A stretch of 64,000 nucleotides of DNA from NCBI RefSeq assembly GCF_003130255.1, contig NZ_NRCN01000001.1:620001-684000 (forward strand), in the 5' to 3' direction. The stretch is from Aggregatibacter kilianii (GTDB lineage: Bacteria; Pseudomonadota; Gammaproteobacteria; Enterobacterales; Pasteurellaceae). A program made the translations under genes and the position numbers. Positions 18,995 to 29,209 of this stretch are shown here, in pieces. The notes under the pieces were generated by a model, which saw nothing but the letters and a program-made list of their open reading frames with translations, had not been told where the DNA came from and ran no database searches. How positions within the stretch are numbered: position 1 is the stretch's first letter; each line of letters opens with the position of its first letter.

Positions 18995-20045
18995 ATGACA
19001 TTAAAAAAATTAACGGCGTTAACCGTTTTGAGTTTAGCTATGTCTTCCGCTTATGCATCGGATTTGCCGAATATTACTATTTTGGCCACCGGCGGAACCA
19101 TTGCCGGCGGCGGCGAAACTGCGGTCAGCTCTGCTTATAAAGCCGGTCAACTTACAGTTGAGCGCTTAATTGAAGCCGTACCGGAAATGAAAGACATCGC
19201 CAATATTACCGGTGAGCAGGTGGTGAATATCGGTTCACAAGATATGAATGATAAGGTGTGGTTAACATTAGCGAAAACGATTAATAAGCAATGTGCAGAC
19301 ACAGATGGCTTCTGTCATTACTCATGGCACGGATACGATGGAAGAAACCGCCTATTTTCTGGATTTAACCGTAAAATGTGAAAAACCGGTGGTATTAGTC
19401 GGCGCAATGCGTCCGGCAACAGAAAAAAGTGCCGATGGTCCGATGAATTTATACAACGCGGTAGTGGTTGCCGTGGATAAAAAATCAGCCGGTCGTGGCG
19501 TATTGGTAGCAATGAACGATCAAGTGCTGGGCGCGCGTGATGTCTCCAAAATGAGTACAACCGCCGTACAAACCTTTGTTTCACCAAATTTTGGCGCGTT
19601 AGGTTACATTCATAACAGTAAAGTGGATTATGAACGTTCGCCGGAAAGCAAACACACCACGAACACGCCGTTTGATGTCACCAATTTAGAGGCATTGCCG
19701 AAAGTCGGTATTGTGTATGCTTATTCCAATATGCCGACTGAACCTTTAAAAGCCTTATTAGACGCTGATTATCAAGGCATTATTAGTGCAGGGGTAGGCA
19801 ACGGTAACGTCAATACGGAAAACTTGGAGTTATTGGCAAAAGCCGCTAAAGATGGTGTAACGGTAGTGCGTTCTTCCCGTGTACCAACCGGTTACACTAC
19901 CCGTGACGCAGAAGTGGATGACAGCAAATATGGTTTTATTACATCCGGCACATTAAACCCGCAAAAAGCTCGTGTACTGTTGCAACTCGCGTTAACCCAA
20001 ACCAAAGATGTGAAGGAAATTCAGCAGTATTTTGAGGATTTCTAA
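18995..20045 (+). pseudogene. ansB: Periplasmic L-asparaginase (type II), frameshifted
   Basis: The product would hydrolyse asparagine to aspartate and ammonia in the periplasm. The gene starts at ATG 18995 behind a strong AAGGAGG, with signal peptide MTLKKLTALTVLSLAMSSAYA. The first active-site loop, ILATGGTIAGGG, is intact. After GGCTTC at 19312 one extra T moves the ribosome out of frame, and translation would end at 19381. The rest of the enzyme, from VITHGTDTMEETAYFL (second catalytic loop) to the C-terminus at 20045, is intact in the next frame. No homopolymer or slippery heptamer is at the shift, so this looks like a recent single-base insertion or a sequencing error. Everything else is conserved. 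Confidence 0.88.
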
Positions 20046-20075
20046 AACCAGCCTACCATCATCACAAATAAAACA

Positions 20076-20112
20076 ACCCCATACAAATTTGTATGGGATT
20101 GAAAACTTTTGT
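20076..20112. terminator. Palindrome between convergent ansB and sdaA
   Basis: A perfect 20-bp palindrome, CCCATACAAATTTGTATGGG at 20078-20097, lies between the two convergent ends. T-richness is modest on both sides, so it is probably a weak bidirectional terminator. Confidence 0.6.
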
Positions 20113-20143
20113 AAAAATAACCGCACTTTATGTTGTCATTTTT

Positions 20144-21508
20144 TTATGAACACACCACCTTAATCGCTAAGCCTCCTTGGGAGGTTTCACGGTATTTGGC
20201 GTTCATGTCCTTACCCGTTTCATACATGGTTTCGATAACTTTATCAAGAGTCACGCGCGGGGTGGTAGTACGACGTAAAGCCATGCGACTGGCATTAATG
20301 GCTTTAACCGAGGCGATGGCGTTACGTTCGATGCAAGGCACTTGAACTTGCCCGCCCACCGGATCGCAGGTAAGGCCAAGGTTGTGTTCCATAGCAATCT
20401 CTGCGGCGATACACACTTGTTCCGGGCTTCCCCCAAGAATTTCCGATAAACCGGCGGCCGCCATGGAGCAAGCTACACCAACTTCTCCCTGACAACCCAC
20501 TTCCGCACCGGAAATGGAAGCGTTCATTTTATATAAAGACCCGATCATGCCGCAGGTTAATAAATAACGTTCAACAATTTCGTTAGTCAATGGGCCGACA
20601 AACTTTTCGTAATAAGCCAACACTGCCGGAACAATGCCGCAGGCTCCATTCGTCGGTGCAGTGACCACCCGTCCGCCAGCTGCATTTTCTTCATTCACCG
20701 CTAAGGCAAACATATTAACCCAATCGATAACCCGCATCGGATCGTTAGATAACTCGTTGTTCGCTTTTAGCATTCGATATAAGGTAGCGGCACGTCGGGC
20801 GACTTTTAATGGCCCCGGCAACACCCCTTCCGTATGCAAACCATGATTAATACAATCTTTCATCGTTTTCCATACTTGATGTAAATGCGCTTCCAATTCT
20901 GCTTTACTGTGTAAAGCCAGTTCATTTTTCATCATCAAACTGGACAAGGAAAGCCCGCTTTCTTGACAATGACGCAAAATATCAGCTGCATTACGATAAG
21001 GGTAAGGCACTTCAATTTTATTTTCTTCCTGCTGGTTGAAATGCGCTTCATCAACAATAAAACCGCCGCCAATGGAATAGTACGTTTGCTTGTACAATAC
21101 TTCTTTGTCGGCCAATGCGGTAATACTCATGCCGTTTTCATGTAATGGCAAGAAAGTTTGATGGAAAATCATGTCTGTTGCCGGATCAAACTTGGCAACG
21201 TGCTTCCCTTCGGCCAGAGCTAATTTGGCGGTTTCATTTACATTGGCAATAAAACCCGGAATGCCTTCAATATCAACGTTATTTGGTAAGTAACCGGCTA
21301 AACCCATGATAATCGCAATATCGGTACCATGACCGTGACCTGTCATGGATAATGAACCGTAAACATCCACTTGAATTTGAGTGACTTTTTTTAGTAGCTC
21401 ACGCTCAATTAAATCATCAATAAATTGCTTGCCGGCTTTCATCGGCCCAACGGTATGCGAACTCGAGGGACCGATACCGATTTTAAACATATCAAAAACG
21501 CTAATCAT
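20144..21508 (-). CDS. sdaA: L-serine dehydratase (iron-sulfur type)
   Basis: Single-chain bacterial L-serine ammonia-lyase that gives pyruvate and ammonia in the cytoplasm. The 454 residues start with SVFDMFKIGIGPSSSHTVGPM, the conserved beta-domain start. The cluster cysteines sit in the C-terminal half, at APTNGACGIVPAVL, SGAEVGCQGEVGVACSMAAAG and NLGLTCDPVGG. It is downstream of the serine transporter sdaC with an 88-bp gap, so the pair probably forms an operon for serine catabolism. E. coli has three such enzymes and I do not distinguish SdaA from SdaB here beyond the usual Haemophilus name. Confidence 0.93.
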   Translation of the reverse strand: MISVFDMFKIGIGPSSSHTVGPMKAGKQFIDDLIERELLKKVTQIQVDVYGSLSMTGHGHGTDIAIIMGLAGYLPNNVDIEGIPGFIANVNETAKLALAEGKHVAKFDPATDMIFHQTFLPLHENGMSITALADKEVLYKQTYYSIGGGFIVDEAHFNQQEENKIEVPYPYRNAADILRHCQESGLSLSSLMMKNELALHSKAELEAHLHQVWKTMKDCINHGLHTEGVLPGPLKVARRAATLYRMLKANNELSNDPMRVIDWVNMFALAVNEENAAGGRVVTAPTNGACGIVPAVLAYYEKFVGPLTNEIVERYLLTCGMIGSLYKMNASISGAEVGCQGEVGVACSMAAAGLSEILGGSPEQVCIAAEIAMEHNLGLTCDPVGGQVQVPCIERNAIASVKAINASRMALRRTTTPRVTLDKVIETMYETGKDMNAKYRETSQGGLAIKVVCS

Positions 21509-21596
21509 ATTTTACTCACTACCGTGCCTTACGCCCCAAAGGCATAAGGCACTTTCGTTAGAATCAGGACAAAGGAAGCGCATTCTACGCTTATTT

Positions 21597-22835
21597 TTAA
21601 AATAATCCATAGACCACAGCGGAAATTGCAATGGAGCCCATCACCACGACAAAAATATTGCTCAGCTTGCCTTTATAACGACGCATAGCAGGAACGTTAT
21701 GAATGGCATACATTGGCATGATAAATAGAATCATCGCAATGATTGGACCGCCAAGGGATTCAATCAAACCTAAAATACTTGGATTGATGACCGCCACCGC
21801 CCAAAGGGTTAATAAGAAGAAAAGTGCGGTGCCATAATTTAATTTTTTACGGTTAATGGTTTTGTTATCCGTCATTTTTAAATATAACCCTTCCAAACCT
21901 TCGCGAGCACCTAAATAATGACCGAAGAATGAACTGGTAATCGCCAAAAATGCTACCAACGGACCGAAGTAAGAAATGTACGGATTGTCAAATTTATTGG
22001 CAAGATACGACAAGATACTGATATTTTGCGCTTTTGCTTCTGCAAGTTCTACCGGTGTTAAGGTCAACACACAACTGAACACAAATAACATAACGAACAA
22101 CAATAGTGTGGTAGCGGTACCTTTTAAGGTTTTGCTGGCATGTTTTTCTGCTAATTCAGGATCTTTATATTCCCGTTGTTGGGATAAAGAAAAAGCAGAA
22201 ATTGCCGGAGAATGGTTAAATGAAAACACCAACACCGGAATCGTCAGCCACAATGTGACCAGAAAGCCTTTTGCTGTTGGTGCTTCTAATAATACGGATG
22301 TGTTCCAATGCGGAATTAAATAAATGGAAAGTACAAATAAAATCAATACTAATGGATAAACCAATAATTCCGTGATTTTCAACATGACTTTCTCATTCAT
22401 CAACATAATGGAAATTAATGTCGCAATTAGCACAAATGACAGTAACACTCGGTTCGGCGACGGCATACCTAATTGGTTTACGATAAACGAATCTACGGTA
22501 TTGGTGATGCCGTTACCGTAAATTAACAAAATCGGGAAAATTGCAAAGAAATACAATAATGTAATTAATTTTCCCGCGGTTTTACCGAAATGCTCCTCCA
22601 CCACTTCCGTAATGTCGCTACCCGGTTTAGAAGAAGATAATACAAAACGAGAAAGCCCACGGTGCGCCAAATAAGTCATTGGTCCTACTAAAAGTGCCAT
22701 CACAACTAATGGCCAGAATCCTCCCATCCCGGCATTAATTGGCAAAAACAACACACCCGCACCAACTGCGGTGCCAAACAGATTTAACATCCAAACAATG
22801 TCAAATTTACGCCATTTATCATTTTGATTAGACAT
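21597..22835 (-). CDS. sdaC: Serine transporter (HAAAP family)
   Basis: Inner-membrane serine:proton symporter of 412 residues with 11 predicted membrane segments, starting with [22 protein letters not shown], the typical amino-acid permease entry helix. Other family marks are [14 protein letters not shown] and [17 protein letters not shown]. It lies upstream of sdaA, as sdaC-sdaB does in E. coli. AAGGAG precedes the ATG. Two CRP-like sites lie upstream, which would tie serine uptake to carbon status. Confidence 0.93.
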   Translation of the reverse strand: MSNQNDKWRKFDIVWMLNLFGTAVGAGVLFLPINAGMGGFWPLVVMALLVGPMTYLAHRGLSRFVLSSSKPGSDITEVVEEHFGKTAGKLITLLYFFAIFPILLIYGNGITNTVDSFIVNQLGMPSPNRVLLSFVLIATLISIMLMNEKVMLKITELLVYPLVLILFVLSIYLIPHWNTSVLLEAPTAKGFLVTLWLTIPVLVFSFNHSPAISAFSLSQQREYKDPELAEKHASKTLKGTATTLLLFVMLFVFSCVLTLTPVELAEAKAQNISILSYLANKFDNPYISYFGPLVAFLAITSSFFGHYLGAREGLEGLYLKMTDNKTINRKKLNYGTALFFLLTLWAVAVINPSILGLIESLGGPIIAMILFIMPMYAIHNVPAMRRYKGKLSNIFVVVMGSIAISAVVYGLF

Positions 22836-22921
22836 ACTGTCTCCTTTTATAAACAGTGATATTCATTCTGCGCGCATGGTAGATCCGTTATAAAAGGCTT
22901 TCAAAGAGAATTTCGTAGATT

Positions 22922-22969
22922 TGTGATCGGTGTATAACTTTTTCCTTGAAAAATGTGATTTTTGTAACA
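22922..22969 (-). promoter_or_regulatory. Two candidate CRP sites upstream of sdaC
   Basis: TGTGA-TCGGTG-TATAA at 22922-22937 matches 8 of 10 core positions. TGTGA-TTTTTG-TAACA at 22954-22969 matches 9 of 10. They lie about 90-135 bp upstream of the sdaC start. sdaC is a known CRP target in related bacteria. Confidence 0.5.
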
Positions 22970-22994
22970 AGTTTTTAATATAGTTTGTGAAAAT

Positions 22995-23495
22995 TTACAC
23001 AACTAAGTTGAGCTGGGTTTTGCATTTGCGACAAAAATATACCGCGCCATCACGTTGGATTTTATTATGTCGGCGAATGCTTAACTGGTGGGTTTGGCAG
23101 GCGCAACGGTAAGTAAAGGTTTTGCCTTGTACCGAGGAAAGATCGAATTGATGGCAGGTGTCGGCCGGCAAATGAAAAATCTCTTTCATGACAAATCGCC
23201 ACTCTTTACCGTGAGGTTGAACATGGCCAAACGCTTGATAAACAATAATATGAGCCAGTTCGTGTAAGGACACTTGTCGAATGAAATCTTCGCTATTTTC
23301 CAGCATTAAAGTGCGGTTAAAACTGATGACGTTTCTTTGTAGATAAGCAACACCGGCTTTAATGCCTTTTAACTCGTAATTAATTTGCGGAAGACTAAAA
23401 GAGTGTTTAAAGTGTTCTTCTGCCAGTTGCAAGCCGTAATGAATGCGACGGAGAAGCTGCATTTTTACAATGCGAAAATTATTTTCTGTTTGCAT
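22995..23495 (-). CDS. sprT: SprT-like zinc metalloprotease
   Basis: Predicted cytoplasmic zinc-binding protein of the SprT family, about 166 residues. The gluzincin-type motif [14 protein letters not shown] (HExxH-like) lies mid-protein, and a zinc ribbon follows near the C-terminus with CACQTH and CRKC. The ATG at 23495 is chosen; the longer reading begins at a TTG inside an uptake signal. No clear Shine-Dalgarno is seen. The gene follows metK on the same strand, and in E. coli sprT also maps near metK. Eukaryotic Spartan relatives repair DNA-protein crosslinks. The bacterial role is not established. Confidence 0.87.
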   Translation of the reverse strand: MQTENNFRIVKMQLLRRIHYGLQLAEEHFKHSFSLPQINYELKGIKAGVAYLQRNVISFNRTLMLENSEDFIRQVSLHELAHIIVYQAFGHVQPHGKEWRFVMKEIFHLPADTCHQFDLSSVQGKTFTYRCACQTHQLSIRRHNKIQRDGAVYFCRKCKTQLNLVV

Positions 23496-23536
23496 AAGTG
23501 CGGTCAAAAAACGCTTTATTTTTTAACCGCACTTTA
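23496..23536. terminator. USS inverted pair terminator after metK
   Basis: AAGTGCGGT at 23496-23504 faces ACCGCACTT at 23526-23534 with A and T tracts between them, giving a 16-bp stem with one mismatch. It directly abuts the sprT start codon, so it both ends metK transcription and lies in the sprT leader. Confidence 0.75.
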
Positions 23537-23559
23537 TCACAAATTGATGATTTAAAAAA

Positions 23560-24714
23560 TTATTTTAATCCGGCCGCCGCGCGTAACTCTGCTGCGCGAT
23601 CAATTTTTTCCCAAGGGAATTGTTCACGACCGAAGTGACCGTAAGCGGCGGTTTGACGATAAATCGGTTGGATTAAATCTAACATTTTAATTAACCCGTA
23701 CGGACGTAAATCAAAGAATTCACGTACTAAGTTTACCAACAATTCATTCGCCACTTTGCCTGTGCCGAAAGTTTCAATCATGATTGATGTCGGTTCGGCA
23801 ACACCGATAGCGTAAGAAAGCTGAATTTCGCAACGATCCGCAAGGCCGGCGGCAACAATGTTTTTCGCCACATAACGGGCTGCATAAGCAGCAGAACGGT
23901 CAACTTTAGACGGATCTTTACCGGAGAACGCACCACCACCGTGACGTGCCGCACCGCCGTAAGTATCCACGATAATTTTACGACCGGTTAAACCGCAGTC
24001 CCCCATAGGGCCACCGATAACGAAACGACCGGTTGGATTAATGAAGTATTTCGTGTCTTTAGACAACCATTGCGCCGGCAATACCGGCTTGATGATTTCT
24101 TCCATCACGCCTTCATGCAAATCTTTTTGGCTAATGCTTTCGGCATGTTGGGTGGAAAGCACCACGGCATCAATGCCGATGATCTTGTTGTCTTCATATT
24201 TAAAGGTAAGTTGGCTTTTCGCGTCAGGGCGTAACCAATCTAGTTTTCCGCTTTTACGTACCTGCGCTTGGCGTTCCATTAAACGATGCGCGTAAGTAAT
24301 GGCTGCCGGCATAAATACTTCAGTTTCATTGGTAGCATAACCGAACATAATGCCTTGGTCGCCCGCGCCTTGATCGAGCGGATTTTCACGATCCACGCCT
24401 TGATTGATGTCGGAAGATTGTTTACCGATGGCGTTTAACACCGCGCAAGAACGGCCATCAAAGCCCATTTCGGAACTGGTATAGCCGATGTCGCAAATCA
24501 CTTCACGCGCTAAATTTTCAATATCCACCCATGCAGATGTGGTAATTTCACCGCCTACTAATGCCATCCCGGTTTTCACATAGGTTTCGCAAGCAACGCG
24601 GGCTTTTGGGTCTTGTTTGATGATTTCATCTAACACCGCATCGGAAATTTGATCGGCGATTTTGTCCGGATGCCCTTCAGAAACGGACTCGGACGTAAAT
24701 AAATACTGGCTCAT
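23560..24714 (-). CDS. metK: S-adenosylmethionine synthetase
   Basis: Makes S-adenosylmethionine from methionine and ATP in the cytoplasm. At 384 residues it is full length and almost unmistakable: [20 protein letters not shown] at the start, [16 protein letters not shown], the ATP/phosphate loop [16 protein letters not shown], and [13 protein letters not shown] near the end. It is transcribed alone after the rpsO terminator. A set of MetJ-box-like 8-mers lies 50-70 bp upstream. Confidence 0.98.
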   Translation of the reverse strand: MSQYLFTSESVSEGHPDKIADQISDAVLDEIIKQDPKARVACETYVKTGMALVGGEITTSAWVDIENLAREVICDIGYTSSEMGFDGRSCAVLNAIGKQSSDINQGVDRENPLDQGAGDQGIMFGYATNETEVFMPAAITYAHRLMERQAQVRKSGKLDWLRPDAKSQLTFKYEDNKIIGIDAVVLSTQHAESISQKDLHEGVMEEIIKPVLPAQWLSKDTKYFINPTGRFVIGGPMGDCGLTGRKIIVDTYGGAARHGGGAFSGKDPSKVDRSAAYAARYVAKNIVAAGLADRCEIQLSYAIGVAEPTSIMIETFGTGKVANELLVNLVREFFDLRPYGLIKMLDLIQPIYRQTAAYGHFGREQFPWEKIDRAAELRAAAGLK

Positions 24715-24761
24715 GTTATTCTCCGGAATAATTTTAATACAGAGTAAATGTAAGGATATTT

Positions 24762-24785
24762 GGAAGTATTTCCATCTAGACGGCT
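24762..24785 (-). promoter_or_regulatory. Possible MetJ boxes upstream of metK
   Basis: On the minus strand three adjacent 8-mers read AGCCGTCT, AGATGGAA and ATACTTCC. Against the met box AGACGTCT they match about 7, 4 and 5 of 8. Tandem weak boxes are typical of MetJ operators, but only the first is convincing. Confidence 0.35.
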
Positions 24786-24862
24786 AATCATACGCTTTTA
24801 GCCCTAAAATGCAAGTTGCTAAGACAGGGAATTTTGTCTGTTTTCAGTAAATAATGGCATCA

Positions 24863-24901
24863 ATAAAAAAGAAAAACCCCCAACAAACGCTGAGGGTTTT
24901 C
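24863..24901 (-). terminator. Intrinsic terminator after rpsO
   Basis: On the minus strand AAAACCC and GGGTTTT arms (with a few extra pairs) flank a loop of about 12 nt and are followed by a T-rich tail. It separates rpsO from metK. Confidence 0.8.
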
Positions 24902-24921
24902 GATTAACACAACTAAAAAGA

Positions 24922-25191
24922 TTAGCGACGTAAACCTAAACGAGCGATTAAGCTGCTGTAAAGTTCAAGATTAGTACGTTTTAAGTAATCTAAAAGTTTA
25001 CGACGACGAGAAACCATGCGTAATAAACCGCGACGACCATGGTGGTCTTTTTTGTGCTCTGCAAAGTGAGCTTGTAAATGGTTAATTTGTGCAGTCAATA
25101 AAGCAATTTGCACTTCGGAAGAACCGGTATCTTTACCATCACGACCATATTCAGCAACAATTTTTGCTTTTTGTTCAGTACTTAGAGACAT
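24922..25191 (-). CDS. rpsO: 30S ribosomal protein S15
   Basis: Primary 16S rRNA-binding protein of the 30S platform, 89 residues. Recognisable across its length: [39 protein letters not shown] and [24 protein letters not shown] precedes the ATG. It is monocistronic here and ends in a terminator, with pnp not adjacent. Confidence 0.98.
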   Translation of the reverse strand: MSLSTEQKAKIVAEYGRDGKDTGSSEVQIALLTAQINHLQAHFAEHKKDHHGRRGLLRMVSRRRKLLDYLKRTNLELYSSLIARLGLRR

Positions 25192-25287
25192 AATAACTCC
25201 TAATATGAAGTGGTTAATGATACATCGTTAGCCGATCTCTAATTCAGCGACGACAATTAAGGAGTGCAGATTCTAGCCCTTGTGAGG

Positions 25288-26037
25288 CTAAAAAGCAATG
25301 AATTTATCCCGTAACAGCGCATTTAATTGCGCGGCAAATGCCATTGGATTTTCTTGATGCGCATTATGACCTGCATTGGGAATAACGCTTAGGTTGAGCT
25401 GATTATCTAGCGCCATTTGTTTGAACTTATGATCCCGCTCACCGCAGAAATAATAAATCGGATAAGGGCTATTTTTGACGTAAGGACGCAAATCAGGTTG
25501 CTTGGCAAGGGAGGTTGCCAATAACATTTGAGCGATATTATCGCCACAGTTGGCTTGACGTTGTTCGATTAATGCCCTGCGTTGGCCTTCCGTTAAATGA
25601 GCAAATACAGCTTGTTGATACCAGTCATTCAGTACGGATTTCGCCGTTTCGCGGCTAAAACGTTGTGCCCAAAACACATCATTTTTCCACCGCACTTTTT
25701 TCTCCTCTTCATCACAAAGACCGAGATTGCCCCCCTCAATGATCAAGCCTTGCAGGTTGTATTTCTCTTGCTGGCTGTAAAGGGCGTAATACAGGACAAT
25801 TCTTCCTCCGAGGGAATAGCCCACTAAAAAATAAGGCTGATTTCCCACCGCTCGTTGAATTTGTTTTGCCACATAAGCGCAGGTTTCATCGAAATCTTGC
25901 ACCGGGTAATTTTTTGCGCTGCCGTGCCAGGGTAAATCCAAGGCGATACAATCAAAGTGCGGTAGATTTTCCGAGAGTTTTTTCCAATCGGCTTGAGTGC
26001 CTAATAGACCATGTAAAAAGACGAGTGTGGTTTTCAT
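25288..26037 (-). CDS. menH: 2-succinyl-6-hydroxy-2,4-cyclohexadiene-1-carboxylate synthase
   Basis: Alpha/beta hydrolase-fold lyase of menaquinone synthesis that removes pyruvate from the MenD product. The 249 residues have the oxyanion region FLHGLLGTQADW, the nucleophile elbow VGYSLGGRIVLYYAL (Ser in GYSLG), and the catalytic His in PNAGHNAHQENP. Position after menD confirms the assignment over a generic hydrolase. Two uptake signals lie inside the gene. Confidence 0.9.
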   Translation of the reverse strand: MKTTLVFLHGLLGTQADWKKLSENLPHFDCIALDLPWHGSAKNYPVQDFDETCAYVAKQIQRAVGNQPYFLVGYSLGGRIVLYYALYSQQEKYNLQGLIIEGGNLGLCDEEEKKVRWKNDVFWAQRFSRETAKSVLNDWYQQAVFAHLTEGQRRALIEQRQANCGDNIAQMLLATSLAKQPDLRPYVKNSPYPIYYFCGERDHKFKQMALDNQLNLSVIPNAGHNAHQENPMAFAAQLNALLRDKFIAF

Positions 26038-26088
26038 AGCATTAAAAAAGCAAACTATCGTGAAATAATTTGCTTTTGATATTTCGGT

Positions 26089-27795
26089 TTATTCACCTAC
26101 CACCGCATAGCTGATTTGTTCAATCAGGCGTTTGTAGATATTGCTGCCGTCATTCGGCGCCACTTTAATTTCGATAATCGTTGCTTCACGGCGTAAATAG
26201 GCTTGTTTTAATACGGAACTTAAGTCTGCCCAAGTGTAAGGGCGGGCATATTTAAGATCAAACATAGACGCCACTTGAGAGAACTCCGTGTGGTGTGGCA
26301 TACGATAGAACTTATCTTTGACTTCCGAATCGACCGGCAACATATCAAAAATTGCGCCGCCGTTATTATTAATAATGAATAAAATGGTCGGCTGATTGAG
26401 TTTTTTAAATAACGCTAACGAATTTAAATCATAGAGCGCAGAAGTATCGCCCACTAGCGCAACGACAGGTTGGTTAGAACCAATACCAATACCTGCAATA
26501 GTAGCAAGTAAGCCATCAATACCGCTGGCACCGCGGTTAGTATAAATCGGGTAACCTTCCGGCAATTTGGTTAAAGCATCAACTAAACGCACAAATAAAC
26601 TGTTACCAAGGAAAAGCACACCGTTATTTGGCAATAAACGTTCAATGTGGTGGGCTAAAGAGGCTTCGTTCAAATTGCCGCCCACTTGTTGTTCAATAAA
26701 GGTGGCACAGAATTTAGAAAGCGCCAAAGCTTCCAATAACCATGGTTTTTGTCTTAACGGAGGATGCGCACGCAACCAATGATGGATTTTTGCCGTAAAA
26801 CGGGTGTGTGGGTGATGATAAGGATCCACTGCTTGTGGGCTTTCATCCACAATCCAAAATTCGTTTTTAAATTCAGATAGGAATTGATTAATACGTTTGC
26901 TAATAAAACGGTTGCCAAGTTGAATGACAATGTCCGCCTGCAACATTTTTTGTTTCACCGTTTGATTGGCAAGCCAAATATCCTCATAAGGCAACGCAGC
27001 TTCAACGCCGGATTGAATATCCGTGAGCAACACCCATCCCATGGTATTTGCCCATGCTGCAATGCCCATTGCCTGTTCGGCAGGCATTCTGCCTGCCACA
27101 ATAATCCCGCGCTTAGTACGCCAATGATCCCAGTGCTCATGAATTAACACTTCTTGATGTAGCTTGGGATAATTTGTCCAACTCTTATTTTGGCTTAACC
27201 AACGTTGAACCTGCGCTAACCAAGGGTGTGCATCGATTTCTTCTATATTGGCGTCGTACAACGGCTCGGCAAAAGGGACGTTAATATGCACGACACCAGC
27301 GACTTCCGTTTGCTTATGACAGGCCTGTTCAATTTTAGAAATCAACCATGGCGCGGAATAATCTTGGCCTGAGCGTGGCAAATTAATATTGGCTAACGGA
27401 TATACGCCGAACATATTTTCTTGCAAAATGGCCTGATTAGCGCCACATTCCAATAATTCAGGCGGACGATCGGCGGTGAGTACGATTAAATTAATATGAC
27501 TTTGGCGGGCTTCAACAATAGCAGGATACAAATTGGCAGCAGCGGTACCTGACGTGACAATAATCGCCACCGGTTTTTTCGTGGATTTTGCCAAACCTAA
27601 GGCAAAAAAACCGAGACCACGTTCATCAAAATGCGTGTGACAAGTCGCCCGACCGGTATCTTGTAAACGGACAGCTTCCAATGTCAACGGCGTAGAACGT
27701 GAACCGGGTGCGATACAAAAGTGAGCAACGCCTTGACGCACAAGGGTTTCCAAAATCACTTTTGACCAACAACGATTAAATACGCTTACTGACAT
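26089..27795 (-). CDS. menD: 2-succinyl-5-enolpyruvyl-6-hydroxy-3-cyclohexene-1-carboxylate synthase
   Basis: Thiamine-diphosphate enzyme that joins isochorismate and 2-oxoglutarate in menaquinone synthesis. The 568 residues contain the N-terminal pyrimidine domain (HFCIAPGSRSTPLTLEA, HTHFDERGLGFFALGLAKS) and the C-terminal ThDP motif beginning at VGDTSALYDLNSLAL and ending with NNNGGAIFDMLP. The ATG overlaps the 3' end of menF by 10 bp, so the two are translationally coupled. menB, menC and menE are not in the window. Confidence 0.96.
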   Translation of the reverse strand: MSVSVFNRCWSKVILETLVRQGVAHFCIAPGSRSTPLTLEAVRLQDTGRATCHTHFDERGLGFFALGLAKSTKKPVAIIVTSGTAAANLYPAIVEARQSHINLIVLTADRPPELLECGANQAILQENMFGVYPLANINLPRSGQDYSAPWLISKIEQACHKQTEVAGVVHINVPFAEPLYDANIEEIDAHPWLAQVQRWLSQNKSWTNYPKLHQEVLIHEHWDHWRTKRGIIVAGRMPAEQAMGIAAWANTMGWVLLTDIQSGVEAALPYEDIWLANQTVKQKMLQADIVIQLGNRFISKRINQFLSEFKNEFWIVDESPQAVDPYHHPHTRFTAKIHHWLRAHPPLRQKPWLLEALALSKFCATFIEQQVGGNLNEASLAHHIERLLPNNGVLFLGNSLFVRLVDALTKLPEGYPIYTNRGASGIDGLLATIAGIGIGSNQPVVALVGDTSALYDLNSLALFKKLNQPTILFIINNNGGAIFDMLPVDSEVKDKFYRMPHHTEFSQVASMFDLKYARPYTWADLSSVLKQAYLRREATIIEIKVAPNDGSNIYKRLIEQISYAVVGE

Positions 27796-29093
27796 TTTTT
27801 CTCTCCGTTTTTAGATTCTATTATTTGTAACAATGAGATTAAACCGGCGGCCTTACGCTCAATTTCGTGCCATTCTAGCAAGGGAACAGACCCCTCAACA
27901 ATACCGGCGCCGGCAAAAATACGAATTTTGTTTTCTTCGAGTAGGGCAGAGCGAATGGTCACGCAAAACTCCGCCTGTCGATGATCAAAGAAACCTAATG
28001 TGCCGGCATACCAACCACGATCATAGTTTTCAATTTGACGTAACAAGGCCTTGGCTTTTTGTTGCGGCAAGCCCGCCACCGCCGCGGTAGGATGAATAGC
28101 CAGCAAACAATCTTTGTCACTGCACTGCGCTTTTAAAAGTGCGGTAATTTCCCGACGCAAATGTTGTACCTGGCGTAACGGTTTGAGCCCGACATTCCCC
28201 ACTGAAATCTTGTCGACAAAAGGTTGCAAATTGGTGCAAATACCATCAGCAACAAGCTGATTTTCATAAATATTCTTTTCATCTTGAAGCAACCAATCCG
28301 CCTGTGCGCGATTGTGTTCCGGATTATCGCTAACCAAGGCGGTGCCGGCCAAGGCCTCGGTGTTTAGTTGGCGCGCCTGACGGGCATATAAGCGCTCCGG
28401 CGTAGAACCAAGGAAACAACCCTGTTCATCTTCCGCCAATAAAAAATGATAACAACCTGTGTGATAACTTTCGCTTTTCGCTAAAAAATCTTTACCATTT
28501 AGTCTGTGCGGGGCGCTAAAAGTGACCGCATTGGCTAAAACCAATTTGCTGACCTGCTTTTGCCGAATTTCCGCTAACGCCCGAGTTACCCAATTACACC
28601 ATAGAGACTCATCAGCCTGTTGATTAACTAAAGTCAGCGGCGCTTGCACATCTAAAAGTGCGGTCATTTTTTCAAATGTTTTTAAACCTTCCAAGGCACG
28701 TAATTGACTGTTGGCCGAATCGGCTTGATCAATAAAAACCGTTGCGGTGAGTTGCTGTGCATCCAGTTCCAATAATATTTGTGGTAGGAAAAAATAGGTT
28801 TCACCGTAAAATTTCATCCCACCGAATAACGGCAATTGATATTGATTGACAAATGCTTGCGCGGCGTCTAACTGTGTAAATGTACGAACCGCCCCCACAC
28901 CGACGAAAGTGCGCTCGGTGTCTTGTAGCTTGAAATAGAATTGAGGATAGTGTTGTTGTGCCTTTAGCCAGCCCAACACATTCATGTGGCACTTAACTTG
29001 CGCCGAACAAACCGCAATCTTCTGATTTTGATCGAATTGTAATGCATTAATTTGATTGATTAATTGCGTTTTTATTGATTGCAAACTATCCAT
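27786..29093 (-). CDS. menF: Isochorismate synthase
   Basis: Chorismate-utilising enzyme that isomerises chorismate to isochorismate, the first step towards menaquinone. The 435 residues carry the C-terminal chorismate-binding domain: KLVLANAVTFSA, FLGSTPERLYARQARQLNTEALAGT, IHPTAAVAGLPQ, GWYAGTLGF and IFAGAGIVEGS. No siderophore genes are nearby and menD overlaps, so MenF is favoured over an EntC-type enzyme. The upstream gap to divergent alaA is 116 bp and would hold both promoters. Three uptake signals lie within or beside the gene. Confidence 0.93.
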   Translation of the reverse strand: MDSLQSIKTQLINQINALQFDQNQKIAVCSAQVKCHMNVLGWLKAQQHYPQFYFKLQDTERTFVGVGAVRTFTQLDAAQAFVNQYQLPLFGGMKFYGETYFFLPQILLELDAQQLTATVFIDQADSANSQLRALEGLKTFEKMTALLDVQAPLTLVNQQADESLWCNWVTRALAEIRQKQVSKLVLANAVTFSAPHRLNGKDFLAKSESYHTGCYHFLLAEDEQGCFLGSTPERLYARQARQLNTEALAGTALVSDNPEHNRAQADWLLQDEKNIYENQLVADGICTNLQPFVDKISVGNVGLKPLRQVQHLRREITALLKAQCSDKDCLLAIHPTAAVAGLPQQKAKALLRQIENYDRGWYAGTLGFFDHRQAEFCVTIRSALLEENKIRIFAGAGIVEGSVPLLEWHEIERKAAGLISLLQIIESKNGEKKCQ

Positions 29094-29209
29094 TTTGAAA
29101 AAGCATTGTCTTTATCGGAAAAATAAGTTAAAAATAAGTTGCAATTCTACCGCACTTTGCGGGAATTTTTCATAAAATATTTCACGTCTTAATCACTAAG
29201 GTCAAAACT

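Noticed and set aside
19300-19330. Programmed frameshift in ansB
   Set aside because: No slippery heptamer, downstream structure or internal ribosome site is seen at the shift, so a simple base insertion is more likely.
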